37,501 nt of DNA from Flavilitoribacter nigricans DSM 23189 = NBRC 102662 (GTDB taxonomy: Bacteria > Bacteroidota > Bacteroidia > Chitinophagales > Saprospiraceae), in the NCBI RefSeq assembly GCF_002646595.1, contig NZ_PDUD01000067.1, positions 1-37,501 on the forward strand, written 5' to 3'. A program made the translations under genes and the position numbers. This document shows positions 22,815-31,748 of this stretch, piece by piece; position 1 is the stretch's first letter; every line of letters begins with the position of its first letter. Below the pieces are notes generated by a model. The model had not been told where the DNA came from. It ran no database searches and worked only from the letters and a program-made list of their open reading frames with translations.

Positions 22815-23855
22815 TCATTCCACCACCTTAGCCTTCTCTTCGAATTTTTTCTGGACGGCCCGTAAATTGGCCCGCACTTCCTGCTGGTCGTCGTAAACGA
22901 ATTGCACACCTACTTCGATCAGGGAGCCTTTCTCCCGGGTGTAGGGTTCAAAGCCTTCGTCGTAGATCTTCTGCACAAGTTTAGTCACGTTACCGCGGTC
23001 TCCGAACAGCCCGATCCGGATGAGGGCGACATTTTGTTCCGGAGAAATGGTGGGAGATTCGGTATCGAGTTCTTCTTCCGGTGGCGTGGAATTATCGGAA
23101 GGAGCCGGTTCTTCCGCCGACAGATTGTTATCCTCTTCGCCGGGAGCGGTGGGTTCTTCCATGACCAGCTCGTCGTCCTCGATATCGCCGGGGCTGACGT
23201 TCACCCGGTCTTCCGGCAGTTCCTTTACTTCACTCAGTCCACTGGTGGGATCCTGGGTATCGTTGAAAAACAACAGCCAGACAGTTACCACAAATACGAC
23301 CATCGCCGCTGAGACAACGATCCAGAGATTCTGCTGGAACCAGTCAGAGATCACCGTCCAGGTATCCGCACCATCCTTTGTGGTAGCAGCGGTAGCCGGA
23401 GCGACGACCGCAGTGGCCGGTTTGATCTCCTGCCGCTGGATGACCGGAGAGGTGACGGCGGGCAATCCGTAAGCGGCCGTATCGAAATTGTTGTGATCAC
23501 TCATCAGGTGCAACTCACCGGAGTGATTTTTGTATAAACGTCCTACCCCTTCGATGGCAATGATCTCGCCAGAATTCAGTGCATCCTGCAGGGATTCCAC
23601 GTAATCGCGAATGACCTGTTCGGCCTCCAGACCGCTTAGTTGGTGGGCATCCGCTACGCGCTGGGTCAGCAGGCCGTCGTCAATGGGTAGATTGGTGTTA
23701 AGGGTCACATCCCGGGCCGGCGGTAGTATCTTGGCCTGTACGTGATCGATCTGGGCCGGCTGGTATTCCGTTACCAAACCACCCAATCCGGGAATGTTTA
23801 CCGAATCATTCTCGTACAGTAATTCCTGAATGTATTTGTCTACTCTGATCTGCAT
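22815..23855 (-). CDS. HU-like (HU-CCDC81) and SPOR domain membrane protein
   Basis: A 346-residue protein. The start at 23855 (MQIRVDKYIQELL) is chosen because it begins the first HU-CCDC81-type domain. Residues 1-115 form the paired HU-like domains (VNIPGLGGLVTEY; GEIIAIEGVGRLYK). A linker follows, with one membrane helix at 177-197, an acidic Glu/Pro/Ser-rich periplasmic stretch to ~265, and a C-terminal SPOR domain (ALIRIGLFGDRGNVTKLVQK ... SLIEVGVQF). SPOR domains bind denuded glycan strands at division sites. The HU-like part may sit in the cytoplasm and touch DNA or protein. The combination is characteristic of Bacteroidota and suggests a link between the nucleoid side and septal peptidoglycan. 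It is convergent with trkH with 21 bp between the stops. Confidence 0.85.
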   Translation of the reverse strand: MQIRVDKYIQELLYENDSVNIPGLGGLVTEYQPAQIDHVQAKILPPARDVTLNTNLPIDDGLLTQRVADAHQLSGLEAEQVIRDYVESLQDALNSGEIIAIEGVGRLYKNHSGELHLMSDHNNFDTAAYGLPAVTSPVIQRQEIKPATAVVAPATAATTKDGADTWTVISDWFQQNLWIVVSAAMVVFVVTVWLLFFNDTQDPTSGLSEVKELPEDRVNVSPGDIEDDELVMEEPTAPGEEDNNLSAEEPAPSDNSTPPEEELDTESPTISPEQNVALIRIGLFGDRGNVTKLVQKIYDEGFEPYTREKGSLIEVGVQFVYDDQQEVRANLRAVQKKFEEKAKVVE

Positions 23856-24380
23856 GATATTCCAAAACATTAGGCGAACGACCGGAGCCACTGGCATCCG
23901 ATGCCGGCTTATCACTCCCAAAATTACCGACAAAGCAGTAAAAAACAAAGGTTATCCGTCAGAAAACCCGATCCGGCCAACACATTGATTTATAATCAAA
24001 TATGTTTCCGGAAACCGTTCAATGGGCCAACCTTCGGTAAGGAAGTTATTTTATCCTGTGTATAAGTGAGCGCAGGCGCTCCCTGTAAAGGTCTGTAAAA
24101 ATTTGGGGACATCCATGTCCGGCGGGAAAATAAGGCGAAATTTACATTTCCCGCTTATTTTCAGCTCCATTCGGGGCCGGTTCTCCATTGTTCCTACGAG
24201 CTTTTGCGAAAATTGTTTTAAAGACTTCCACGAGACAGGCGGTAGCTGCGCTTAAAGTCCTGATTTGCAGGCAACAACTTTTCCGACCATTCCTTCTGTC
24301 ACCCCAAAGCAATAATTGAAGGACAAGTTCGCAGGAACCGCTCATTATCTTAATTTTGCCCAAAACCATCTAGCATATCT
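23856..24380. other. 525-bp intergenic region with a strong hairpin
   Basis: No convincing gene. An inverted repeat pairs GAAAATAAG (24126-24134) with CTTATTTTC (24153-24161). Inside the same stretch GCGGGAAA (24122-24129) can alternatively pair with TTTCCCGC (24147-24154). The hemL promoter box lies at the right end. The alternative pairing could indicate a regulatory or small RNA, but no known family was recognised. Confidence 0.45.
24351..24358 (+). promoter_or_regulatory. Bacteroidota -7 box for hemL
   Basis: TAATTTTG, a perfect TAnnTTTG, ending 22 bp before the ATG at 24381. Confidence 0.55.
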
Positions 24381-25691
24381 ATGTCATTTACCGACCAGAT
24401 CATAAAAAGAGAAAAATCAGAAGCTTTATTCGAAGAAGCTAAACAGTACTTCCCGGGTGGGGTCAACTCTCCCGTCAGAGCTTTTAAATCGGTATCCGGA
24501 CCACCGCTTTTCATTAAGGAGGGTCAGGGCTGCCGGATCACGGATGAAGATGATAATCAATTCATCGACTTTTGCTGTTCCTGGGGTCCGCTGATCCTGG
24601 GGCACAACAATGCACTGATCCGCGAGCGGGTGATCGAGACCGTAAAGAAGGGGACTTCTTTCGGCACCCCCAACCGCCTGGGTAACGAACTGGGGAAACT
24701 CATCCTGCACCATCACCCCTACATCGATAAGATCCGCTTTGTAAGCTCCGGTACGGAAGCCGTTATGTCGGCGCTGCGCCTGGCCCGCGGCGTGACCGGT
24801 AAGTCCAAAGTGATCAAGTTTGAGGGATGCTACCACGGCCACGTAGATAGTCTGCTGGTTAAAGCCGGTTCGGGACTGGCTACTTTCGGCGTGAGTACCT
24901 CCGCCGGCATTCCCGAGGCTTTCGCCAAAGAGACCATCGTTATTCCCCTCAACCAGCCGGAAGCGCTGGAAAAAGCCCTCAAAGAACACGCCAACGAAAC
25001 GGCCTGTGTGATCATGGAACCGGTACCGGCCAATAACGGCCTGCTGTTGCAGGATCGCAGCTTTCTGCAGTACGTACGCCAGCAATGTACAGCGCACGGT
25101 GTACTGCTGATCTTCGACGAAGTGATCTCCGGCTTCCGGGTCGGATTCAGTGGTGCTGCCGGCTACTACGATATACAGCCGGACATTCTGACTTTCGGAA
25201 AGATCATCGGCGGGGGCATGCCGGTAGGCGCCTATGCGGCCAGTCACGAGATCATGGGGCACATCGCTCCGGACGGCCCGGTTTATCAGGCCGGAACCCT
25301 ATCGGCTAATCCGGTAGCCATGGCGGCCGGTCTGGCGGCGCTGGAACAACTGATCCAGGAGGACTTTTACGAAAGAATGGCGCAGAAAACGCATCGTTTC
25401 GTGGAGACGATCGAGCAATTCTGCCTGGACCGCGGCTACGAGATCAGCTTCCCGCATATCGGTTCCATCTTCTGGATCGCCTTCTCGAACGAGCGGATCC
25501 TGGCGTCGGATCAGATCGATCCGGCCGGAATGGAAAAATTCAAGGTCCTGCACCACGAGTTGTTGCAGCGTGGCGTTTACCTCGGTCCTTCCGGTTACGA
25601 AGTCGGTTTTGTTTCCGCCGCCCATACAGACGCCGATCTGGACGAAGCGGCCGAAAAGATCTGTGAATCGCTGGAAGTGGTCTTTGCGTAA
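24381..25691 (+). CDS. hemL: Glutamate-1-semialdehyde 2,1-aminomutase
   Basis: A 436-residue PLP enzyme that converts glutamate-1-semialdehyde to 5-aminolevulinate, the entry to tetrapyrrole synthesis by the C5 pathway. Diagnostic segments are FPGGVNSPVRAFKSV at the N-terminus, SSGTEAVMSALRLAR (cofactor phosphate), GCYHGHVD (149-156), IFDEVISGFRVG, and the Schiff-base lysine K274 in LTFGKIIGGGMPVGAYA, then QAGTLSANPVAMAAG. Full family length. It is monocistronic, with its own promoter box and a strong terminator downstream. No hemA or other haem gene is adjacent. Confidence 0.97.
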   Translation: MSFTDQIIKREKSEALFEEAKQYFPGGVNSPVRAFKSVSGPPLFIKEGQGCRITDEDDNQFIDFCCSWGPLILGHNNALIRERVIETVKKGTSFGTPNRLGNELGKLILHHHPYIDKIRFVSSGTEAVMSALRLARGVTGKSKVIKFEGCYHGHVDSLLVKAGSGLATFGVSTSAGIPEAFAKETIVIPLNQPEALEKALKEHANETACVIMEPVPANNGLLLQDRSFLQYVRQQCTAHGVLLIFDEVISGFRVGFSGAAGYYDIQPDILTFGKIIGGGMPVGAYAASHEIMGHIAPDGPVYQAGTLSANPVAMAAGLAALEQLIQEDFYERMAQKTHRFVETIEQFCLDRGYEISFPHIGSIFWIAFSNERILASDQIDPAGMEKFKVLHHELLQRGVYLGPSGYEVGFVSAAHTDADLDEAAEKICESLEVVFA

Positions 25692-25757
25692 TAAGCTTTA
25701 GAAACAGTTTTTCATAGTTATCCGGTTGTCCGTGTATGCGACAGATCCGGATCGGTG

Positions 25758-25795
25758 AACTGCCCGGAATACCGCATGGTGTGCTCCGGGCAGTT
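25758..25795 (+). terminator. Terminator downstream of hemL
   Basis: A perfect 11-bp stem, AACTGCCCGGA (25758-25768) with TCCGGGCAGTT (25785-25795), followed by TTCATTTTCT, 66 bp after the hemL stop. Confidence 0.85.
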
Positions 25796-25879
25796 TTCAT
25801 TTTCTCCCGGACCATTGCTTCCGCTTTTCCCCGCAAATTGTCATTTTTGTTCCGCCCGTTATCTAAAACATTCGCGCTT

Positions 25880-27280
25880 ATGAAAAATCTCTTCCTTTTC
25901 TTATTGCTTACTGCCGGCTCTTATGGGATGCAGGCTCAGATCCAGCTGGAACTTCAATTACTTGCCGATGGATTTTCCCAACCGGTGGACATTGCCAACG
26001 CCGGAGATGAACGGCTCTTTGTGGTTGAAAAAGCCGGGCGCATCCGCATTCTTCAGAAAGACGGACAGGTCAATCCCGAACCGTTTCTCGATATCCGGGA
26101 CCGGGTGAGCAGTCAGGTAGAATTTGGTCTGCTCGGCCTGACCTTTCATCCAAACTACACGGATAACGGCTATTTTTTCGTCAATCATATTGATAAGGAT
26201 GGGAATACCGTGATCGTGCGGTATCAGGTAGCGACGGACGATCCGGATCGGGCTGATCTGAATAGTGCCACTACCCTACTCAGTATTCTTCAGCCTTCTA
26301 CCATTCATAATGGTGGAGATCTGAATTTCGGGCCGGACGGTTATCTCTACATTGCACTGGGTGACGGCGGCGAAGGCGGCGATCCCCACAACAATGGTCA
26401 AAACCGGCAAAGCCTGCTGGGCAAAATGCTGCGCATCGATGTAGATCAGGGAGATGCCTACCGCATTCCGGAGGATAACCCCTTCGTCGAGACGGACGAA
26501 ACGCTGGACGAGATCTGGGCCCTGGGACTGCGCAGTCCGTGGCGCTTCAGCTTTGACCGGCAGACCGGGGATCTATGGTTCGGTGATGTAGGAGAGGAGA
26601 GCTTTGAAGAGGTAAATTTCCAACCCGCGGGCAGCAATGGTGGCGAAAATTACGGCTGGCGGTGCTACGAAGGCAATGCGGTATTTAACAGCACCGATTG
26701 CGGGGAAGCCGGTAGCTATACCTCTCCCGTTCTCGCCTACGACAGTGAATTGCCGCTGGGCTGCTCGGTTACGGGAGGTTATGTGTACCGCGGCGTAAAT
26801 TATCCCCAACTTACTGGAAAATATGTCTATACGGACTTTTGCAGTGGAAAGATCTGGACGCTGGAACGCAACAATTCCGACGAGTGGATCAATACGGAAA
26901 TATACGAGGGTCCCAATTACCAGTACGTTTCTTTTGGAGAGGATGCCCAGGGAGAATTGTACCTGGCCGGTATTGAAGGGGGCATCTATGAGATCAGCGG
27001 TCTGACCACTCCAACCGATGAGCCGCGGCTGGATGCCCGGCTTCAATTTCGCCCTAATCCTTTCGACCGGTCGATCTGGATCGACGGGACTATTGCCGAA
27101 AACGGGAACTATCGAATGCAATTGCTGGATGCTCGGGGACAGAAGATATGGGAATTCCAGCGCCGGCTGGATGGGCAGTTTCAACAGCACTTAGCTACCG
27201 ATGAGCTACCCGCCGGTATCTACTTGTTCCGCTTGGAAAGGAACGGCATCAGTACGGTACGGAAGATCGTCAAGCAATAA
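25880..27280 (+). CDS. Secreted GSDH-type beta-propeller protein with T9SS tail
   Basis: A 466-residue exported protein. The ATG at 25880 gives a clean signal peptide (MKNLFLFLLLTAGSYGMQAQ) and is preferred over an upstream ATG that would read through the hemL terminator. The propeller domain (about 25-380) carries the standard GSDH/HHIP motifs: RLFVVEKAGRIRI, FGLLGLTFHPNY, HNGGDLNFGPDGYLYIALGD, GKMLRIDVDQGD, WALGLRSPWRFSFD and NYGWRCYEGN. The last ~75 residues are a T9SS sorting domain (FRPNPFDRSIWI ... LPAGIYLFRLERNG). It is a shorter relative of the 3841-6570 protein without the PKD domain. The substrate is unknown. It converges on the MORN-caspase gene with a 26-bp gap. Confidence 0.88.
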   Translation: MKNLFLFLLLTAGSYGMQAQIQLELQLLADGFSQPVDIANAGDERLFVVEKAGRIRILQKDGQVNPEPFLDIRDRVSSQVEFGLLGLTFHPNYTDNGYFFVNHIDKDGNTVIVRYQVATDDPDRADLNSATTLLSILQPSTIHNGGDLNFGPDGYLYIALGDGGEGGDPHNNGQNRQSLLGKMLRIDVDQGDAYRIPEDNPFVETDETLDEIWALGLRSPWRFSFDRQTGDLWFGDVGEESFEEVNFQPAGSNGGENYGWRCYEGNAVFNSTDCGEAGSYTSPVLAYDSELPLGCSVTGGYVYRGVNYPQLTGKYVYTDFCSGKIWTLERNNSDEWINTEIYEGPNYQYVSFGEDAQGELYLAGIEGGIYEISGLTTPTDEPRLDARLQFRPNPFDRSIWIDGTIAENGNYRMQLLDARGQKIWEFQRRLDGQFQQHLATDELPAGIYLFRLERNGISTVRKIVKQ

Positions 27281-27306
27281 TCGACTTTGCAGCATGCCAA
27301 CTATTG

Positions 27307-29280
27307 CTAACGCACAACGGCCACCGGCATTTCGGGATCGTAATTACCCTGGAGGACCGGACTCTGCCGGTTGCCGGTATAGGTGCGTACATGGTTGAAC
27401 ACAAAGTCAAATAACTCTTTGACCGACACCTTTTTATCCAGATTATAGTCTGCTTCTCCCTTCAGCCCCCGAATGAGGAAATGGCTGAAAACACCCTGCC
27501 GCAGTCCGCTCGATTCGAGGGAAGTTTCATCGGATTTGGAAGACATGATCAGGGCCGTTCCCGCCTGGGCTTTCGCCAGATTTTCGTAGAACTGGGTCAA
27601 TATCTGGGGCTCCCGGCCCCTCATCGCCAGCAGGCTTCCGGAATGACAGGCGTCCGCGATGCAGAGTTTGTACTTGGCTTTGCTTTCCGCCAGAATGCTG
27701 TTGATCTCATTGTGGTACAACTGGTTATTCATACCGTCATAATCGATAGGCAGAAATGAGCCGGGCAGACCGTGACCGGAAAAATAGAGAAAGATCAGGT
27801 CATCCTTGCCCGCTTTGCTGAACAGCTTGCGCATTGTAGAAGTGATCTGCTGGTGATAGGCATCCTCATCGACCAGGATCCGGATCTGATCATCCGGTAT
27901 AGCGCCGCCTTCCGGGCTTTTCAGGTGAGCGTAGATGCGATAGGCATCATCGTCAGGATAACGCAGTACCGGCATATGGTCATAAGCCGAGACGCCGATG
28001 ATCACGGCCCAGATCTTGGGTCCGCCCTGCGGGCGGGCCGGAGCGGAAGCGAAGTACTGCTGCTCGCTGCGTGTGGGCGGTGCCGAGTAAGGTGCCTGGG
28101 CGCCCATATAAACGCCTTTCTCCCAATAGCCGTTCACCTTGTTGCCGTCAGCCATGAACAGCGTTCCCATACCGGCGAAAGCGCCTTCGCTCATCTCGCC
28201 TTCGTACTTTTCTCCGTTGGCATACTGCACCAGCCCTTTTCCATCCGGGCGGCCGTTGCGAAAGGTACCGGTGTATTTGGCTCCATCCTTAAAGATGTAG
28301 ATCCCGTAGCCGTTTTGACAATCGCCCTCGATACATCCGGCGATCCGATTCTGACCGGCAGTCCGGATCGTATTCTGGGCTTCGCCCTGTTGCCAGGGGC
28401 CATTGGTTACCGTGCCGTTCTCGTGGTAGAGTTTGCCCTGACCGTGCCGGAGGCCACGCAGCAGCTGGCCTTCGTAGCGATCGCCGTTGGGATAATAGAA
28501 TACCCCCTGGCCGTCGGGTTTCCCGCTCCGGAAACTTCCCTCGTAGCGGCTGCCGTCCGGATAGGCGTAGGTGCCGTTGCCCTGCAGGCAATTGCCCCGA
28601 AGACATCCGGTTTGCATGCGGACCGTATTGGCGATGTAATTTTCCTGACTGGATAAAGATTCGAAGCGACCGTCCGGACCGACGGCGAGGCCTTTTTGCC
28701 AGTTGCCCGTTCGTTTTTGACCGTTCACGAAGTAGCGTGTTCCTTTGCCATGCGGCATCCGGTGGGCCCATTCTCCCTGATAGCGACTACCGTCCCGGTA
28801 GTAACAAACACCCACACCGTGGATCTCTCCCATCCGGAACTCGCCGACATAAACCGAGCCGTCCGGCATAATATACGTGCCTTCTCCGTTCTGACAGTTA
28901 CCGGACACACAGCCCTTTCGGTTATCTGCGGATGCGATCCCCCCGCGGGTGACCATTTCGTTGGGGGCCACATTTTGTGTACGGACCAGGCGATCCTGCA
29001 ACCACGTTCCGGACTGCTCCTCCCCAGTGGAGGAACGCAGGATCCCCTCACCCTGTCTGAGTCCGTTTTGCCATTGACCGGTATACTGGCTACCGTCCCG
29101 GTAATACCAGCTGCCTAATCCACTGGCTTTTCCCTGGCTAAACTGGCCGGCATATCGTTCACCGTTTTCCATCAATAATATACCAATACCATTTTGACAA
29201 TCGCCGGAAATGCATTGTCCGAATAAGCCAGAGTTGATCAATAAACTCAGATACAGTAGTACTTGTGCTTTCATATTCAT
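27307..29280 (-). CDS. MORN-repeat protein with C-terminal caspase-like peptidase domain
   Basis: A 657-residue exported protein (signal ending GLFGQ). Residues 23-390 consist of four large repeats of about 90-100 residues. Each opens with a cysteine motif of the form CxxGxCxxGxG (C23/C28, C124/C129, C226/C231, C316/C321), followed by three or four MORN units (e.g. DGSRYEGSFRSGKPDGQGVF). Residues ~422-657 are a C14-type caspase/metacaspase fold with the catalytic dyad H503 (YFSGHGLPGS) and C545 (ADACHSGS). The activation and substrate-binding acids DDD and DEDA are also visible. Caspase-like enzymes cleave after basic or acidic residues, and MORN repeats often contact membranes or lipids. A paralogue follows upstream at 29665-31302. 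Confidence 0.88.
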   Translation of the reverse strand: MNMKAQVLLYLSLLINSGLFGQCISGDCQNGIGILLMENGERYAGQFSQGKASGLGSWYYRDGSQYTGQWQNGLRQGEGILRSSTGEEQSGTWLQDRLVRTQNVAPNEMVTRGGIASADNRKGCVSGNCQNGEGTYIMPDGSVYVGEFRMGEIHGVGVCYYRDGSRYQGEWAHRMPHGKGTRYFVNGQKRTGNWQKGLAVGPDGRFESLSSQENYIANTVRMQTGCLRGNCLQGNGTYAYPDGSRYEGSFRSGKPDGQGVFYYPNGDRYEGQLLRGLRHGQGKLYHENGTVTNGPWQQGEAQNTIRTAGQNRIAGCIEGDCQNGYGIYIFKDGAKYTGTFRNGRPDGKGLVQYANGEKYEGEMSEGAFAGMGTLFMADGNKVNGYWEKGVYMGAQAPYSAPPTRSEQQYFASAPARPQGGPKIWAVIIGVSAYDHMPVLRYPDDDAYRIYAHLKSPEGGAIPDDQIRILVDEDAYHQQITSTMRKLFSKAGKDDLIFLYFSGHGLPGSFLPIDYDGMNNQLYHNEINSILAESKAKYKLCIADACHSGSLLAMRGREPQILTQFYENLAKAQAGTALIMSSKSDETSLESSGLRQGVFSHFLIRGLKGEADYNLDKKVSVKELFDFVFNHVRTYTGNRQSPVLQGNYDPEMPVAVVR

Positions 29281-29664
29281 AGGGGATTATAATATTCGTG
29301 TCATCCGGAAGTAGTCAACTTCCTTTCCGATCACTTAGCAGTCAGCATGATTCCTGCACTAAATCGCAAATCTGATAAAACCGGGAACAGTTATTATCTG
29401 CAACGAAATGTTAGCGAAAAAGATACATATATTACTCAATTACCATAATTCAGGCGGTAAAACCCAAAGGGAGCTACGGGAGCGTAGCAGGCAGAGAAAC
29501 TGCAGGCGGAAAAATGGAGAAAATGGGTTCATTTTCACAACTGGAAGTTACTCTGTCTGCTAAGCAATGTGATGTAGTATGGGTGGTTGTTTAGCGGAAT
29601 TCAGGCAGTCGGAAATTAAGTGCAACCGGCCGCTTTTTTCCACTTCACGGACACCCTCTGCGCC
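29281..29664. other. 384-bp spacer between the two MORN-caspase genes
   Basis: No ORF of note. It contains a small perfect hairpin GCTACG-GGAG-CGTAGC (29473-29488) and two copies of AATTCAGGC about 150 bp apart. No clear TAnnTTTG box was found for the downstream caspase gene. A near match (CAAATCTG on the plus strand, around 29367) is one base off. The length suggests separate transcription of the paralogues. Confidence 0.4.
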
Positions 29665-31302
29665 CTAGTAACGGGTGACGGCAACCGGCATGCGGTCGTC
29701 GAAATTCCCGGTAAGGGTCGGCGTCTGAACGTTGCCGGTATACAATCTTACCTGCTTGTGAACGTAGCCGAAAAGTTCCTGCACCGTAACGATCTTGTTG
29801 CCGTCCGCATCCGCTTCGCCCTTCAGGCCTCTCACCAGGAAGTGGCTGAAAATACCGGAACGTAGACCACCGTCTTCCAGTGAGTATTCCTCTCCTTTCG
29901 AGGACATCATCAGAGCGGTACCGCCGCGCGTATCTTCAAAGGCTTCGTAGTAGCGTTGCAGGATCGAATTCAGGGGTTTCCGGGAAGCCAGAATGCTGCC
30001 CGAGTGACAGGCATCCGCCAGCACGAGTTTGTGCTTGGCTTTGCTTGCCTCGAGTATATCTTTGATCTTTTGGTGTTCGAGTTTGTTGTTGTAGCCGTCG
30101 TAGTCGACCGGCAGGAACGAGCCCGGGAGTCCGTGGCCGGAAAAGTAAAACAGAATGACGTCGTTCTCATCCGCTCGCAGGAATACCGAACGCATGGAGT
30201 TCATCACATTGTTCAGCGTGGCATCCTCATCGACCAGGATACGCAACTGGTTGTCGGGCAGGGCGCCACCTTCCGGACTCTTCAGGAACGCAAAGATCTG
30301 GTAGGCATCGTCATCCGTGTAACGCAGGGCGGGCATATGGGTATACCGTGCAGCCCCTACGATGACGGCCCAGATCTTCACATCCAGATCCCGGTCGACC
30401 TGGATCTGTTGCTGGATATCTTCGTTTCTCCTTTCGAATAGCTTTTTGATGGGTTTGCCGTATTCCCAGATGGCGCCTACTTCGCGGCCATCCGTATAAA
30501 ACATGACCCCTTTACCGTGCGGAGCGTGTTCGCTCCAGCCGCCTTCGTAGCGATCGGCGTTGGCGTAGTATACGGTGCCGTTGCCCTTGGGAAATCCGGC
30601 CTCGAAATCACCGACGTATTTGGAACCGTCCCGGTAGATGTATTTCCCGACGCCGTTGGCGCAGTATACCTCGTGGCAATTCCGCAGGCGGGTGGTATCA
30701 CCGTCATAAGCGAGTCGGCCCCAATCGGCGATGTAGTTGTCTTCGGACCACTCTCCCTGTACGATCTCACCGTCCTCGAAGGTCAGTTTGCCCTGACCGT
30801 GGCGTTTGTTCTTACTCCATTCTCCTTCGTAGACGGCGCCGTTGTTGTAGTGCATGGTGCCCCGTCCTTCGGTTTGTCCGTTGAGGAACATACCATCGTA
30901 CTGGTCGCCGTTGGCGTAGGTGAACAGTCCCCTTCCGTGGGGTTTTCCGTCCAGCCACTGGCCTTCGTAGATGTTGCCGTTGGTGTAGTTCATCGTACCC
31001 TCGCCGTTGATCTGGTTTTCCTCGAAGTTGCCGAGGTATTCGTTCTTGTTGGCAAATACCATCCGTCCTTTGCCGGACCGCTGCTGGTTGTCCCAGTTGC
31101 CGATGTATTTGCTGCCATCCTTGTAGTAGAGGATCCCCTTGCCGTGGATACGGCCGTTTTTGAAGTTACCGGCGTAGCGATCTCCGGATGGGAAAGTACA
31201 TTCGCTATAGCCGTTTTTACAGTCTCCTTTGGTACAATTTACTTGGCCGGTTAATAGGGTTTGCATACACATAACCGCCAATACACATAGTAGCACTCTC
31301 AT
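29665..31302 (-). CDS. MORN-repeat protein with C-terminal caspase-like peptidase domain (paralogue)
   Basis: A 545-residue exported protein (signal ending TLLTGQ). An opening cysteine pair (C23/C28, NCTKGDCKNGY) is followed by about seven MORN units to residue ~185. A second cysteine pair (C209/C214) and two or three more units run to ~280. The caspase-like domain (~308-545) has H390 in YFSGHGLPGS and C432 in ADACHSGS. It shares long identical phrases with the neighbour (LKSPEGGA, RILVDEDA, SHFLVRGLKGEAD), so the pair arose by tandem duplication. The MORN portions have diverged in repeat number more than the peptidase portions. Export plus an intact dyad points to an extracytoplasmic or surface protease rather than a cytoplasmic death effector. 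Confidence 0.87.
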   Translation of the reverse strand: MRVLLCVLAVMCMQTLLTGQVNCTKGDCKNGYSECTFPSGDRYAGNFKNGRIHGKGILYYKDGSKYIGNWDNQQRSGKGRMVFANKNEYLGNFEENQINGEGTMNYTNGNIYEGQWLDGKPHGRGLFTYANGDQYDGMFLNGQTEGRGTMHYNNGAVYEGEWSKNKRHGQGKLTFEDGEIVQGEWSEDNYIADWGRLAYDGDTTRLRNCHEVYCANGVGKYIYRDGSKYVGDFEAGFPKGNGTVYYANADRYEGGWSEHAPHGKGVMFYTDGREVGAIWEYGKPIKKLFERRNEDIQQQIQVDRDLDVKIWAVIVGAARYTHMPALRYTDDDAYQIFAFLKSPEGGALPDNQLRILVDEDATLNNVMNSMRSVFLRADENDVILFYFSGHGLPGSFLPVDYDGYNNKLEHQKIKDILEASKAKHKLVLADACHSGSILASRKPLNSILQRYYEAFEDTRGGTALMMSSKGEEYSLEDGGLRSGIFSHFLVRGLKGEADADGNKIVTVQELFGYVHKQVRLYTGNVQTPTLTGNFDDRMPVAVTRY

Positions 31303-31748
31303 GTTGTCACATTTTGATATTGGTAGAAGTCTATACTCCGAGAATCGAAGTAGAGTGTAGCGGTCATATCATAGATCGGTTTTTGATGAAAACAAATATG
31401 GCTGTTCTTTTTAGGTGTGTATGGAGTGGTTTGAATTGAAAAGTATTGGTCAGCTGGTTTGGTTAATGTTCATGGGTACTTCAACATATTAACCATTTTT
31501 GGGATAGCTAAATAACCTGAAAAAATGGTCGATTATTGCGCGTAAAATTCTCCATCTCCCAATTTTCTGATACCTTAACATTTTAGATGTCCGGTAAGCT
31601 GCATATTCCGGGAAATTAACAAAACCTTTTGTCGACAAATAAGGAATATCAATATACTAAAAGTGGTAGACACCTAGAAATGGAGCAGACAATAATAATA
31701 AATCTTTAACTTTGTTGTTATACCATATTATCTAAAACTTGAAATACC
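31303..31748. other. 446-bp divergent regulatory region
   Basis: No gene was found. It holds a hairpin ACCATTTTT (31492-31500) with AAAAATGGT (31521-31529), a perfect 12-bp palindrome TTTGTCGACAAA (31628-31639), and the -7 box of the DUF4920 gene at 31707-31714. Confidence 0.5.
31707..31714 (+). promoter_or_regulatory. Bacteroidota -7 box for the DUF4920 gene
   Basis: TAACTTTG, a perfect TAnnTTTG, ending 34 bp before the ATG at 31749. Confidence 0.5.

Noticed and set aside
24142-24369. 75-codon minus-strand ORF in the hemL upstream gap
   Set aside because: No family resemblance; it overlaps the hemL -7 box and the hairpin at 24126-24161, and has no promoter of its own.
24426-25262. 278-codon minus-strand ORF within hemL
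   Set aside because: Antisense to an unmistakable hemL.
25736-25879. N-terminal extension of the second propeller protein
   Set aside because: It would translate through the hemL terminator hairpin and place the signal peptide internally.
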